64,000 nucleotides of DNA from Phocaeicola vulgatus ATCC 8482 (GTDB taxonomy: Bacteria; Bacteroidota; Bacteroidia; Bacteroidales; Bacteroidaceae): contig NC_009614.1 in the NCBI RefSeq assembly GCF_000012825.1, forward strand, positions 1,674,001 to 1,738,000. Reading direction: 5' to 3'. Position numbers and translations under genes: made by a program. This document shows, in pieces, positions 17,421 through 26,483 of this stretch. The notes under the pieces were generated by a model, which had not been told where the DNA came from, did not search any database, and saw only the letters and a list, made by a program, of their open reading frames with translations. Position 1 is the stretch's first letter. Every line of letters begins with the position of its first letter.

Positions 17421-18233
17421 ATGAATAATTTGTTTAGTGTAAAAGACCAGGTGGTGGTAATCACCGGTGGAACAGGGGTTTTGGGAAAGGCTATTGCCGC
17501 CCATTTGGCAGAAGAAGGTGCCAAGGTTGTTATATTAGGTCGTAAGGCAGAAGTAGGAAATGCCATTGTAAACGAAATCAAGGCCAAAGGCGGGGAAGCC
17601 ATGTTTCTTGTAACGAATGTGTTGGATGAGGCTATATTGGAGCAGAATCTGAAGGATATTCTCGCAGCATATGGTCGTGTAGATGCATTGCTGAATGCAG
17701 CAGGAGGTAATATGCCGGGTGCTACGATTGCTCCTACAGGAAATTTCTTTGATTTGAAAGTTGATGAGTTTCAGAAAGTGCTTAATCTGAATCTTACCGG
17801 AACCGTTCTGCCTACACAGGTATTTTTGAAGCCGATGGTGGAACAGAAGAAAGGGGCTATTGTGAACTTCTCTTCTATGGCGGCATTCCGTCCGATGACT
17901 CGTGTATGTGGTTATGCGGCTGCAAAGGCGGGAATCTCTAATTTCACTGCGTTCATGGCCAATGAAGTGGCTACGAAATTTGGTGAAGGCATCCGCGTGA
18001 ATGCCATTGCTCCGGGATTCTTCCTGACCGAACAGAACCGTACTTTGTTGACAAACGAAGATGGTACATATACTCAGCGTGGTAATGATGTGATTCGCCA
18101 GACTCCGTTCAAACGTTTCGGTAAAGCAGAGGAATTGTGTGGAACCATCCAGTATCTCATCAGCGATGCCAGCAGCTTTGTAACCGGTACAGTAGCCGTA
18201 GTAGATGGTGGCTTCAATGCATTTGCCATGTAA
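17421..18233 (+). CDS. SDR-family oxidoreductase, probable D-mannonate oxidoreductase
   Basis: Classical short-chain dehydrogenase/reductase of 270 residues. The cofactor motif TGGTGVLG is near residue 14, NAAGG near 91-95, the catalytic Ser lies in NFSSMAAF and the Tyr/Lys pair in GYAAAK (Tyr165, Lys169). In Bacteroidetes this SDR type sits next to uxuA and acts as D-fructuronate/D-mannonate reductase in glucuronate and galacturonate breakdown; the uxuA gene follows here after 39 bp. The substrate is therefore inferred from context. It also sits 4 bp after the WbqC-like gene, so the transcript may start as far up as dapB. Confidence 0.85.
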   Translation: MNNLFSVKDQVVVITGGTGVLGKAIAAHLAEEGAKVVILGRKAEVGNAIVNEIKAKGGEAMFLVTNVLDEAILEQNLKDILAAYGRVDALLNAAGGNMPGATIAPTGNFFDLKVDEFQKVLNLNLTGTVLPTQVFLKPMVEQKKGAIVNFSSMAAFRPMTRVCGYAAAKAGISNFTAFMANEVATKFGEGIRVNAIAPGFFLTEQNRTLLTNEDGTYTQRGNDVIRQTPFKRFGKAEELCGTIQYLISDASSFVTGTVAVVDGGFNAFAM

Positions 18234-18272
18234 CAAGTCTTTAGTCTTTAATTCTCAATTTTTTTATTTGAT

Positions 18273-19448
18273 ATGATTTTATGTGAGCAAACATGGCGCT
18301 GGTACGGACCGAATGATCCCGTATCATTGTGGGACATCAAACAAGCCGGAGCAACCGGTATTGTCAATGCCTTACATCATATTCCCAACGGTGAAGTATG
18401 GACGGTAGAGGAAATAATGAAGCGCAAGAAATTGATTGAAGAAGCAGGATTAACTTGGAGTGTCGTAGAATCCGTGCCCGTACACGAACATATTAAGACA
18501 CAGACAGGAGATTATCTGAGATATATCGAGAACTATAAACAGAGTTTGCGTAATCTGGCAGCATGTGGTATCTATATTGTGACTTATAATTTCATGCCTG
18601 TATTGGATTGGACCCGTACGGACCTGGCATATACGTTGCCCGATGGTTCCAAGGCATTGCGTTTTGAGCGGGCTGCTTTTGTAGCGTTCGATCTGTTCAT
18701 CTTGAAACGTCCGGGAGCCGAAAAGGAATACTCGGCCGAAGAGATAGAAAAGGCAAAAGCGCGTCTGGCACAAATGGATGAGGAAGAAATTCATCGTCTG
18801 ACACGAAATATGATTGCAGGATTGCCCGGTTCGGAGGAAAGTTTTACATTGGAGCAATTCCAAAATGAACTGGACCGTTACAAGGATATTGATGCGGACA
18901 AACTCCGCAATAACTTGATTTTCTTCTTGAAAGAAATTTGTCCGGTAGCCGATGAAGTGGGAGTAAAGCTCGTTATTCATCCGGACGATCCGCCTATGTC
19001 TATTCTGGGCTTGCCGCGCATTATGAGTACGGAGGCGGATTTCAAGCTGTTGGTGGAAGCTGTACCTAATCCGTCAAACGGACTTTGTCTGTGCTGTGGC
19101 TCATTTGGCGTATCTGCACAGAATGATTTGCCGGGTATCATGGAACGTTGGGGAGACCGTATCAATTTTGTTCATTTGCGCAGTACCCAACGTGATGCTG
19201 AAGGGAACTTTTATGAGGCGAATCATCTGGAGGGTGATGTGGACATGTATCATGTAGTTAAGAACCTGTTGAAAGTGCAGCAACGTCGTGGAATATCTAT
19301 TCCTATGCGTCCGGATCATGGTCATCAGATGATAGATGATTTGAACAAGAAAACAAATCCGGGCTATTCTTGTTTGGGACGTATGCGTGGCCTTGCCGAG
19401 CTTCGTGGTTTGGAAAAAGGAATAGCGATGAGTATGGTGGCAGAGTAA
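18273..19448 (+). CDS. uxuA: Mannonate dehydratase
   Basis: UxuA converts D-mannonate to 2-keto-3-deoxy-D-gluconate in hexuronate catabolism; metal-dependent TIM-barrel enzyme. The 391-residue protein begins [20 protein letters not shown], has [12 protein letters not shown] near 70, [20 protein letters not shown] near 212, HPDDPP near 236, CLCCGSFG near 270, [10 protein letters not shown] near 297 and [10 protein letters not shown] near 342, all in the expected order for the family. Length is normal. The terminator at 19471 follows, so the sugar acid pair ends here. No KDG kinase or aldolase is in the window. Confidence 0.95.
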   Translation: MILCEQTWRWYGPNDPVSLWDIKQAGATGIVNALHHIPNGEVWTVEEIMKRKKLIEEAGLTWSVVESVPVHEHIKTQTGDYLRYIENYKQSLRNLAACGIYIVTYNFMPVLDWTRTDLAYTLPDGSKALRFERAAFVAFDLFILKRPGAEKEYSAEEIEKAKARLAQMDEEEIHRLTRNMIAGLPGSEESFTLEQFQNELDRYKDIDADKLRNNLIFFLKEICPVADEVGVKLVIHPDDPPMSILGLPRIMSTEADFKLLVEAVPNPSNGLCLCCGSFGVSAQNDLPGIMERWGDRINFVHLRSTQRDAEGNFYEANHLEGDVDMYHVVKNLLKVQQRRGISIPMRPDHGHQMIDDLNKKTNPGYSCLGRMRGLAELRGLEKGIAMSMVAE

Positions 19449-19470
19449 CTTCTTTTTAACATATAAAAAT

Positions 19471-19520
19471 AAGACCTGAATGTCTTCCGGTATCCGGAGA
19501 TCTTCAGGTCTTATTTTGTT
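19471..19520 (+). terminator. Terminator after uxuA
   Basis: AAGACCTGAA (19471-19480) pairs with TTCAGGTCTT (19503-19512), with a second small stem in the loop (CCGGTATCCGG), followed by a T-rich stretch. Confidence 0.9.
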
Positions 19521-19595
19521 TAAAGGCTGGATAATAGGGGCTTTCTAGACAAATACAGATATTAATTAGGGACATTCATTAAATATTACAAAATC

Positions 19596-19643
19596 AGCCA
19601 ACTAATTCATACACAAAGTATTGCGAATTAGTTGGCTTTTTTG
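19596..19643 (+). terminator. Insulating terminator inside the left end of the insertion sequence
   Basis: AGCCAACTAATTC (19596-19608) and GAATTAGTTGGCT (19625-19637) are perfect 13-bp inverted repeats followed by a T-run. It lies between the left terminus and the transposase and would protect the element from read-through. Confidence 0.85.
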
Positions 19644-19713
19644 TATCTTTAGGTATTCCCCCGAAAATAAGATTTGACGGCCAAAACGGGGGAAATATCC
19701 AAACTAATAAGAT

Positions 19714-21072
19714 ATGGCAAAGATAGTGAATATTTCAGAAATTCACCCTACTTTGGGTTTTACAGAATTTGATATTCTGGAAAAATACCGCAAGAGTTTT
19801 AATGAGAGTGAGCTTGGCAAGCTTCATTCGGTCTTTCCGTTTGAATGTATGGCAAAAGCCGCCGGCCTGTCGGACCGGCGCCTGGGACGCAGGAACAGAT
19901 TCAGTCCTTCCGCAAAGATCGCCCTTATGGTCCTGAAGGCATACACCGGATTCTCCGACAGGCAACTGGTGGAACATCTGAACGGGAACATACACTACCA
20001 GATTTTCTGTGGAATTATGATTCCCCCGTCCCTTCCCATAACCAACTTCAAGATAGTCAGTGCCATCCGTAATGAGATAGCATCCCGCCTTGACATTGAT
20101 TCTTTCCAGGAGCTCCTGGCTTCACACTGGAAACCTTATCTTGATAACCTTCACGTCTGCATGACCGATGCCACATGCTATGAAAGCCACATGCGTTTTC
20201 CTACGGACATGAAACTCCTTTGGGAAAGCCTCGAATGGCTCTACAGGCATATATGCCGGCATTGCAGGGAGTTGGGCATAAGGCGTCCGCGCAACAAATA
20301 CAGGAATGTGGCGGAATCCTATCTGTCCTACTGCAAGAAAAGAAAGAGGAGAGCTTCAAGGACAAGAATGCTTAAGCGCCGTATGATCAAGCTTCTTGAA
20401 AAGCTCCTCAGTCAAAGGGATGGGATCCATAGCGAGTACGGTGCTTTACTCCGATATACCCAGGATTATCATAAGCGTCTTTCCATCATCAGAAAGGTGC
20501 TTGTACAAGAAAAGGAAATGTTTGAAGGGCGGAAAGTCAGTGACCGCATCGTCAGCATTGACCGTCATTATGTACGTCCCATCGTCAGAGGCAAGGAAAC
20601 CAAGTCCGTCGAGTTCGGTGCAAAGGTCAATAATATACAGATAGACGGCATATCGTTCATCGAACACCTCTCGTTCAAGGCATTCAATGAGGGTATACGC
20701 TTGAAGGACTGTATCCGTATGCAGCAGAAGCTTATGAATGTAAGGGTAAGATGTGTGGCTGCCGATTCCATATATGCCAATAATGCCAACAGAAAGTTCT
20801 GTACAAAATATGGGATATCCACATCCTTTGTGCGCAAGGGAAGGGCGGCCAAAGATGAGCCTTTGAGGAAGGTGCTTAGAAGCGAACTCTCAAAAGAAAG
20901 GGCAACACGGCTTGAAGGAAGCTTCGGCACTCAAAAGCAACATTACTCGCTCTCAAGGATAAAGGCCAGAAACAGGAAGACGGAAATACTGTGGATTTTC
21001 TTTGGAATACATACGGCAAATGCCATACTGATGATAGAAAAAATCAGAAACAAAACAGCTAAAGCAGCATGA
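19714..21072 (+). CDS. Transposase of the insertion sequence at 19569-21252
   Basis: A 452-residue DDE transposase. The N-terminal region (about 60-110; RFSPSAKIALMVLKAYTGFS and LVEHLNGNIHYQIFCGI) is the DUF772-like domain found in IS5 and IS1182 transposases. Catalytic acidic residues are likely in CMTDATCYES near 150, AADSIYANNANRKF near 350, and the conserved Glu in TRLEGSFGTQKQHYSL near 405. The middle is basic and rich in Lys/Arg. The frame is intact and full length. The start is the ATG at 19714, downstream of the insulating hairpin. Confidence 0.88.
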   Translation: MAKIVNISEIHPTLGFTEFDILEKYRKSFNESELGKLHSVFPFECMAKAAGLSDRRLGRRNRFSPSAKIALMVLKAYTGFSDRQLVEHLNGNIHYQIFCGIMIPPSLPITNFKIVSAIRNEIASRLDIDSFQELLASHWKPYLDNLHVCMTDATCYESHMRFPTDMKLLWESLEWLYRHICRHCRELGIRRPRNKYRNVAESYLSYCKKRKRRASRTRMLKRRMIKLLEKLLSQRDGIHSEYGALLRYTQDYHKRLSIIRKVLVQEKEMFEGRKVSDRIVSIDRHYVRPIVRGKETKSVEFGAKVNNIQIDGISFIEHLSFKAFNEGIRLKDCIRMQQKLMNVRVRCVAADSIYANNANRKFCTKYGISTSFVRKGRAAKDEPLRKVLRSELSKERATRLEGSFGTQKQHYSLSRIKARNRKTEILWIFFGIHTANAILMIEKIRNKTAKAA

Positions 21073-21293
21073 TATGATTTTACTCACAGAATCAGAAGAG
21101 GTCATCAGACTTCTTCCGGAACGTCATGTCCTGTCGGATAGAAGTATGTGAGAAAGCACGGAAAAATGACAATAAGAATGGCATATGAAATGGTCATGCC
21201 CTATCATCTTCATATGCCATCTTATTTTTTAGAGACATTTACTGAATATCCCTAATTAGACAAATAAAGAGGTGCTGGCGGAATGGGAACGCC

Positions 21294-21301
21294 TATATTT
21301 G
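21294..21301 (+). promoter_or_regulatory. -7 box of the SusC/SusD/sulfatase operon
   Basis: TATATTTG matches TAnnTTTG, 41 bp before the SusC ATG at 21342. No -33 TTG is seen at the normal distance, which fits a promoter needing an activator. It lies only 42 bp from the right end of the insertion sequence. Confidence 0.65.
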
Positions 21302-21341
21302 CAACAGTTTTTAATCTAATTAATCCTTAAATTCTTTTATT

Positions 21342-24300
21342 ATGAATAAAAAAATGAAACTGCTTTCAGTCCTTGGATTGGTGACAGCTATTCTGTTTTT
21401 GTTCTCGCCGATGGTGACAGCTCAATCCTTATCCATCAGTGGTAAGGTAATTGACAAAAACAGTCAGGAGCCTGTAATTGGGGCCAGTGTTTTAATTGAA
21501 GGAACCTCAAACGGTACGATAACCGATTTGGATGGTAATTTTATGCTTTCCAATGTTCCATCCAAAGGAAATCTAGTCGTGTCTTATATTGGTTATGCTA
21601 CGCAAACTCTTCCAATCAATGGAAAAACTAGTTTCAGTATTGTCTTGGCTGAGGATACCGAAACGTTGGATGAAGTTGTTGTGGTAGGTTATGGTGTGCA
21701 GAAAAAAGTGAATCTTACCGGATCTGTCGCTTCTGTGAAAGGAGATGCGTTGGAACATCGTCCGGTAGTGGATGCAACACAGAGTTTGCAAGGTTTAGTT
21801 CCGGGTTTGTCAGTAAGCAATGGAGGATCGGGACGTCCTGGCGCTACCGGTTCGTTGAGTTTGCGTGGTCAAGGCAACTTGTCTGGAAATTCTGCTCCTT
21901 ATGTATTGGTAGATGGTGTGGAAATGTCTCTTTCAGATGTAAACCCGAATGACATCGAGAATATTTCTGTATTAAAAGACGCGGCGGCTTGTGCTATTTA
22001 TGGAGCACGTGCAGCTTACGGTGTGATTCTGGTGACAACTAAACAAGGTGAAGAAGGAAAGATGCGTGCCAGTTATCAAGGTACATTAGGATGGAGTGCT
22101 CCAACTGTGCTGCCGGATATGGTGAATTCACTTGACTTTGTGAAGTTTTGGAATGACGGTGTCAGCAATACAGGAGCTGCTAACCGTATGTATAGTGAGC
22201 AAAAAATAGCTGATTTGGAACAATATATGAGAGATCCGTCCAGTATTGACCCGTGGGGAGATTTGGCACCGGGTGAATCATTGAATGCCGCATTCGAAAA
22301 CTCGGAACGCGGATTGGGAAATACGGATTATTTTGATCTGCACTATAAAAATTATAGCTTTAAGCATAACCATAATCTCAGTTTTAGCGGGGGTAGCAAG
22401 AAAGCACAATATTATGTTTCCGGAGGCTATTATAATGAGGACGGTATTTTGCGCTATGCTGATATGGACTATACACGCTATACGGTTAATGCCAATATCA
22501 CTTCAGAATTGACTAAATGGTTGAAACTGAAATTCAACACTAAGTTTATGCATTCGGATAATAGGACTCCTTTTAATAATGAAGATCCGAAAACTGGACT
22601 TGACGGTGGTTTGAGTGAAGGATTTTATCATAGTTTGGCACGTTTCCGTCCTACGGTATCGGTTATTGACCCTAATGGACATTTTACGGAATTGTCTATG
22701 ATTCCTTATTTGCAGAGTGGAACGTATACAGATACGCAACGTGACCGTTTTAATATCACTGCAGGTTTTGAATTGCAACCGCTGAAAGACTGGTTTATTT
22801 TCTTTGATTATACTTATAAGCAAATGAACTTGGAGTATGAAGCATTGAATGTGGCTCCCAGTATTTATGAGCAAGATGGGGTGACAATGACCAAAGTGGC
22901 GCGTTCTGAATTGGGAGTAGTGGAAGACGGTAAGTTTACACGTACTTATGGACGTACCCGTTATCAGACTATCAATCTTTATACAAACTACCAGTTCACT
23001 CTGAATGATCATCATAACTTTACATTAATGGGGGGGTATCAAGAAGAGGATAATGATTATAGCTATATGAAGAACTCTATTACAGGCTTGTATTCTACAA
23101 ATAACCCTAATTTGGGTATGGGTACAGGTGATAAAGTGGTAGTGGATACTCGTAACGGATGGGCTACACGAGGCTTTTTTGGGCGTATCAATTATGACTA
23201 CGACGGTCGCTATCTGTTGGAATTGAACGGCCGTTATGATGGGTCTTCTCGCTTTGCTAAAGGAAACCGCTGGGGATTCTTCCCTTCCGCATCTTTGGGA
23301 TGGAATATTTATCGGGAGAAATTTATGGAACCGGCAGCCGATTTCCTTTCTAATTTGAAATTGCGTGTATCATATGGTTTGTTAGGTAATCAGGCAGATG
23401 CCGGTTTATATACTTTTGCTTCCAATATGTCACTGAATGGTGGTTTGGGAGGATATATATTTAGCGACGGTCGTCATATTTATACCAATCCCGCTCCTGT
23501 TATTGACCCGAATACTACTTGGGAGAAGGTGGAAAGCAAAAATATCGGATTGGATTTTGGTTTCTTTGGAAACGCTTTGACCGGAACCGTAGATATATTC
23601 CAGCGTGATACAAAAGATATGTTGGGACCGGGGCTGGAGTTTCCCGATATGTTTGGTGCGGTAGCTCCACAGGCTAATAACGCCCGTATGCGTAACCGTG
23701 GTTGGGAGTTGTCTTTGAATTATCGTGGAAAAATAGGTAACGATATTGATTATAGTGTCGGAGGGTCGGTTTCAGATGCTGTTTCCGAAGTGACGGAATA
23801 TGCTAATGCTAAAAAGAATGATCCTTACGGAAGCTGGTATACAGGCCGTAAAGTAGGTGAAATATGGGGATATCGGGCCGAAGGTCTGATTCAGACACAA
23901 GAAGAAGCTGACGCTTACAATGCGGAGTATGATTTAAGCTATATCAGTGGAAAACTGTGGGAACCGGGAGATGTGAAGTATATAGATCTGGATGGCAATA
24001 AAGTCATTGACAGGGGAGACAATAGACTGGTGGATGGTGATATGGGAGACCAGACTATAATTGGTAATACAACCCCACGTTATCAGTACACTTTCAATGG
24101 ATATATCAGTTGGAAAGGATTAAGTCTGAGTGTTATGTTCCAGGGTGTGGGCAAACGTGACTGGGTTGCCGGTGGCGCATATTTCTGGGGATTTGGACCT
24201 TATGCTCAAGTTACTGTTTTCAAGGAACATATGGATTATTGGAGACCGGACAATCCGGGAGCTTATTATCCGAAACCTTATATTAATTCTGCGGGTGGAG

Positions 24301-24596
24301 TAGCTCCTTATCAGGATAAAAATATACAGCGTACTGATTTGTATTTGCAGAATGCAGCTTATTGCCGGTTGAAGAATCTGACTTTAAGCTATGACCTGCC
24401 TAATGCATGGGTACACAAAGCTGGCTTGCAGAAAGTGCAGGTGTTCTTTTCCGGAGAGAATCTGTTGACATTTACCAAACTGAAAGGTATGTTTGATCCG
24501 GAAGCCATTTTTAGTTCCAACTCATATACAAGTGAGGGAGGAAAGAACTATCCGATGAACCGCGTATTGTCCTTAGGCTTTATTGTTAATTTATAA
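21342..24596 (+). CDS. SusC/RagA-family transporter of the fucose/sulfate glycan locus
   Basis: A 1084-residue TonB-dependent outer-membrane transporter. It has a signal peptide (cleavage near TAQSL), the carboxypeptidase-regulatory-like domain (about 32-105; VIGASVLIEGTSNGTITDLDG, VVSYIGYATQ), a TonB-box-like region LDEVVVVGYGVQ, the plug (LVPGLSVSNGGSGRPGATG; VLVDGVEM; VLKDAAACAIYGARAAYGVI) and a long barrel ending GFIVNL. It is followed after 12 bp by its SusD partner and then a sulfatase. Expression probably depends on the hybrid regulator at 28121-32008, and an insertion sequence interrupts the presumed operator. Confidence 0.94.
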   Translation: MNKKMKLLSVLGLVTAILFLFSPMVTAQSLSISGKVIDKNSQEPVIGASVLIEGTSNGTITDLDGNFMLSNVPSKGNLVVSYIGYATQTLPINGKTSFSIVLAEDTETLDEVVVVGYGVQKKVNLTGSVASVKGDALEHRPVVDATQSLQGLVPGLSVSNGGSGRPGATGSLSLRGQGNLSGNSAPYVLVDGVEMSLSDVNPNDIENISVLKDAAACAIYGARAAYGVILVTTKQGEEGKMRASYQGTLGWSAPTVLPDMVNSLDFVKFWNDGVSNTGAANRMYSEQKIADLEQYMRDPSSIDPWGDLAPGESLNAAFENSERGLGNTDYFDLHYKNYSFKHNHNLSFSGGSKKAQYYVSGGYYNEDGILRYADMDYTRYTVNANITSELTKWLKLKFNTKFMHSDNRTPFNNEDPKTGLDGGLSEGFYHSLARFRPTVSVIDPNGHFTELSMIPYLQSGTYTDTQRDRFNITAGFELQPLKDWFIFFDYTYKQMNLEYEALNVAPSIYEQDGVTMTKVARSELGVVEDGKFTRTYGRTRYQTINLYTNYQFTLNDHHNFTLMGGYQEEDNDYSYMKNSITGLYSTNNPNLGMGTGDKVVVDTRNGWATRGFFGRINYDYDGRYLLELNGRYDGSSRFAKGNRWGFFPSASLGWNIYREKFMEPAADFLSNLKLRVSYGLLGNQADAGLYTFASNMSLNGGLGGYIFSDGRHIYTNPAPVIDPNTTWEKVESKNIGLDFGFFGNALTGTVDIFQRDTKDMLGPGLEFPDMFGAVAPQANNARMRNRGWELSLNYRGKIGNDIDYSVGGSVSDAVSEVTEYANAKKNDPYGSWYTGRKVGEIWGYRAEGLIQTQEEADAYNAEYDLSYISGKLWEPGDVKYIDLDGNKVIDRGDNRLVDGDMGDQTIIGNTTPRYQYTFNGYISWKGLSLSVMFQGVGKRDWVAGGAYFWGFGPYAQVTVFKEHMDYWRPDNPGAYYPKPYINSAGGVAPYQDKNIQRTDLYLQNAAYCRLKNLTLSYDLPNAWVHKAGLQKVQVFFSGENLLTFTKLKGMFDPEAIFSSNSYTSEGGKNYPMNRVLSLGFIVNL

Positions 24597-24608
24597 TTTT
24601 GATATCTT

Positions 24609-26450
24609 ATGAAAAAAAGAAATATATTATTGGGGCTGGCTTTGGCATTCTGTTTTACGGCTTGCTATGATTTGGATAAAATGCCCGAGGGAGTATTGTC
24701 TACGGCCGAACCGTTTCGCAGTACAGGCGAAATAAGAAACTATATAGACCGCTATTATGAATTTGGTGTCCGTACGCAAGGGTTCATGGCTGGTGGTGGA
24801 GGTGGTATTGCCGGTAATGATGTTAACAGTGATAATTTGGCATCTGCTGCTGTCAATTCGCGCCTGATGGGATTAACTTCGTTGAGCAATGCGGTGGCTT
24901 TAGATAATTATACACATATTCGTAACATTAATTTTTTGATAAATAATGCCGGTGACTGTCCGGAAAAAGGCAGTGTAGAGTATAATCATCTGATGGGTGA
25001 GGCCTATTATTTCCGTGCTTGGTTTTATTATTCCATGTTTTCAGACTATGGTCGGTTGGCATGGGTAGACACCCCGCTAGAACCAAATCTGGAAGTAATG
25101 ATGTTGCCTCGCGAGAGCCGTACATTTATTGCCGATAAGATTTTGGCAGATTTGGATATGGCCATTTCACTGATGAAGGAGCAGAATAATTCGTCATCCA
25201 TGCGTCTGCACAAGGATGTAGCCCGTGCGTTGAAGAGTGAAGTCGCTCTCTTTGAGGCTACATGGGAAAAATGGCATTATGCTAAGGAAAAAAACAAACC
25301 CGAAAAGTTTTATGATACGGAACTTGGAGAGGCAGAGTTAATGGCAAAGATAGACAACTATTTGGATCAGTCTATCGCTGCTGCTGAAGAAGTGCGTCAA
25401 CGGGGAGTATGGAAAATATATAATACCGGAAATGTGGAGAATGATTATAGGAGCATTTTTGAAACTCCTGATCTGACTGCTAATCCTGAAATTCTTTGGT
25501 TTAAGATGTATGATGGAGATCAAGTGGGCAATAGTGTCACTCGTTATTTGAATACAGGTGGAGGTAATGTGGGGGTTACAGCATCTTTAGTAGATGATTA
25601 TTTGACGATAGACGGCCGGCCTTTGGTTGGGAAAGAGCTTCTTGATGCCAAGCGTGTCTATCCTACGGAGTTGCTTCCTACTGTCCGAGACCCCCGTTTG
25701 TCGCAGACTGTGGCCTTGCCTGGACAGCGCATGCAACCTGCTGGGGCTGGTAATCCGTACGTTGTCGGTTTCCCCTCGTTGGCTGGCGATGGTTCAGCAT
25801 TTGGAACGAACATGACCGGTTATGTGATGTTGAAACATGTACAGATAGATTATACTGGAGATTATATCTCGGAATATAAAGGCTCTACTCCTGCCATTCA
25901 GTTCCGTTACGCTGATGTTTTGTTGAATTATGCGGAAGCGCTGGCCGAGAAGAACGGGGCGGCTAATGCGGGCAAGATTATAGAGATATTGCATCCTTTG
26001 CGCGAGCGTGCCGGTATGCCGGATATTGATTTCGACCGTGAATATAATACTTCTGCGGAGTATCCGTTTAGAAATCTGGATAAATATATCCAAGCTGTAC
26101 GCCGCGAACGCCGGGTGGAAAAAGCATTGGAAGGTCGTCGGGTATTTGATATCATGCGCTGGGCCGCTGCCGAGGAGTTGATTATAGGTAACCGCGCACA
26201 TGGTGCTTTGTTTATAGGCAGTAACTTGCCGGAACAATACGGGCCAGAGTTGAAATATGACCAGGCATCTGGAAATAATATGTTTTTGACAGGCAGCCCT
26301 GATGATGCTGAACGTTACATATTACCGGTGCCTCCTTCTACAATGCCGAATGGATGGCAGTTTAAACCGAACCGGGATTATTTGTTGCCTATCCAGGAGC
26401 GTATGATTAATGTAATGGATGGCATGTGGGAACAGAATCCCGGTTGGTAA
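24609..26450 (+). CDS. SusD/RagB-family glycan-binding lipoprotein
   Basis: A 613-residue surface lipoprotein with a lipobox (AFCFTACYD, Cys near 19). The body shows the usual SusD marks: INFLINNA near 108, GEAYYFRAWFYYSMFSDYGR near 130-150, the TPR-like helices with VARALKSEVALFEATWEKW near 205, and the C-terminal IQFRYADVLLNYAEALAEKN and RRERRVEKALEGRRVFDIMRWA region. It works with the SusC upstream to capture oligosaccharides for import. A sulfatase gene follows after 33 bp, in the same operon. The ligand is inferred from the sulfatase and GH95 neighbours. Confidence 0.93.
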   Translation: MKKRNILLGLALAFCFTACYDLDKMPEGVLSTAEPFRSTGEIRNYIDRYYEFGVRTQGFMAGGGGGIAGNDVNSDNLASAAVNSRLMGLTSLSNAVALDNYTHIRNINFLINNAGDCPEKGSVEYNHLMGEAYYFRAWFYYSMFSDYGRLAWVDTPLEPNLEVMMLPRESRTFIADKILADLDMAISLMKEQNNSSSMRLHKDVARALKSEVALFEATWEKWHYAKEKNKPEKFYDTELGEAELMAKIDNYLDQSIAAAEEVRQRGVWKIYNTGNVENDYRSIFETPDLTANPEILWFKMYDGDQVGNSVTRYLNTGGGNVGVTASLVDDYLTIDGRPLVGKELLDAKRVYPTELLPTVRDPRLSQTVALPGQRMQPAGAGNPYVVGFPSLAGDGSAFGTNMTGYVMLKHVQIDYTGDYISEYKGSTPAIQFRYADVLLNYAEALAEKNGAANAGKIIEILHPLRERAGMPDIDFDREYNTSAEYPFRNLDKYIQAVRRERRVEKALEGRRVFDIMRWAAAEELIIGNRAHGALFIGSNLPEQYGPELKYDQASGNNMFLTGSPDDAERYILPVPPSTMPNGWQFKPNRDYLLPIQERMINVMDGMWEQNPGW

Positions 26451-26483
26451 GGAAGTGATGAATGAATCCAAAGTTATATAAAA

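Larger units (their letters stand above)
19569..21252 (+). mobile_element. Complete insertion sequence, 1684 bp, DDE type
   Basis: Terminal inverted repeats start GGGACATTCATTAAAT on the left and, read inward from the right end, GGGATATTCAGTAAAT (15 of the first 18 positions match). A palindromic 6-bp target duplication TAATTA flanks it (19563-19568 and 21253-21258). One intact transposase gene is inside. A strong terminator hairpin just inside the left end (19596-19637) would block incoming transcription. Family is IS1182/IS5-like by transposase domain; intact ends and duplication suggest a fairly recent insertion. Confidence 0.9.
19546..21266. repeat. Direct repeat TAGACAAATA flanking the insertion sequence, candidate operator half-sites
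   Basis: TAGACAAATA occurs at 19546-19555 and 21257-21266. If the insertion sequence and one target duplication are removed, the two copies lie 21 bp apart, start to start, with the second 37 bp upstream of the SusC -7 box at 21294. Two direct repeats spaced by two helical turns just upstream of a promoter is the arrangement expected for an AraC-type activator such as the hybrid two-component regulator of this locus. Function is inferred. Confidence 0.5.

Noticed and set aside
19546-21266. TAGACAAATA as the target duplication of the insertion sequence
   Set aside because: The copies are not adjacent to the element ends on both sides; the 6-bp TAATTA is. The longer repeat predates the insertion.
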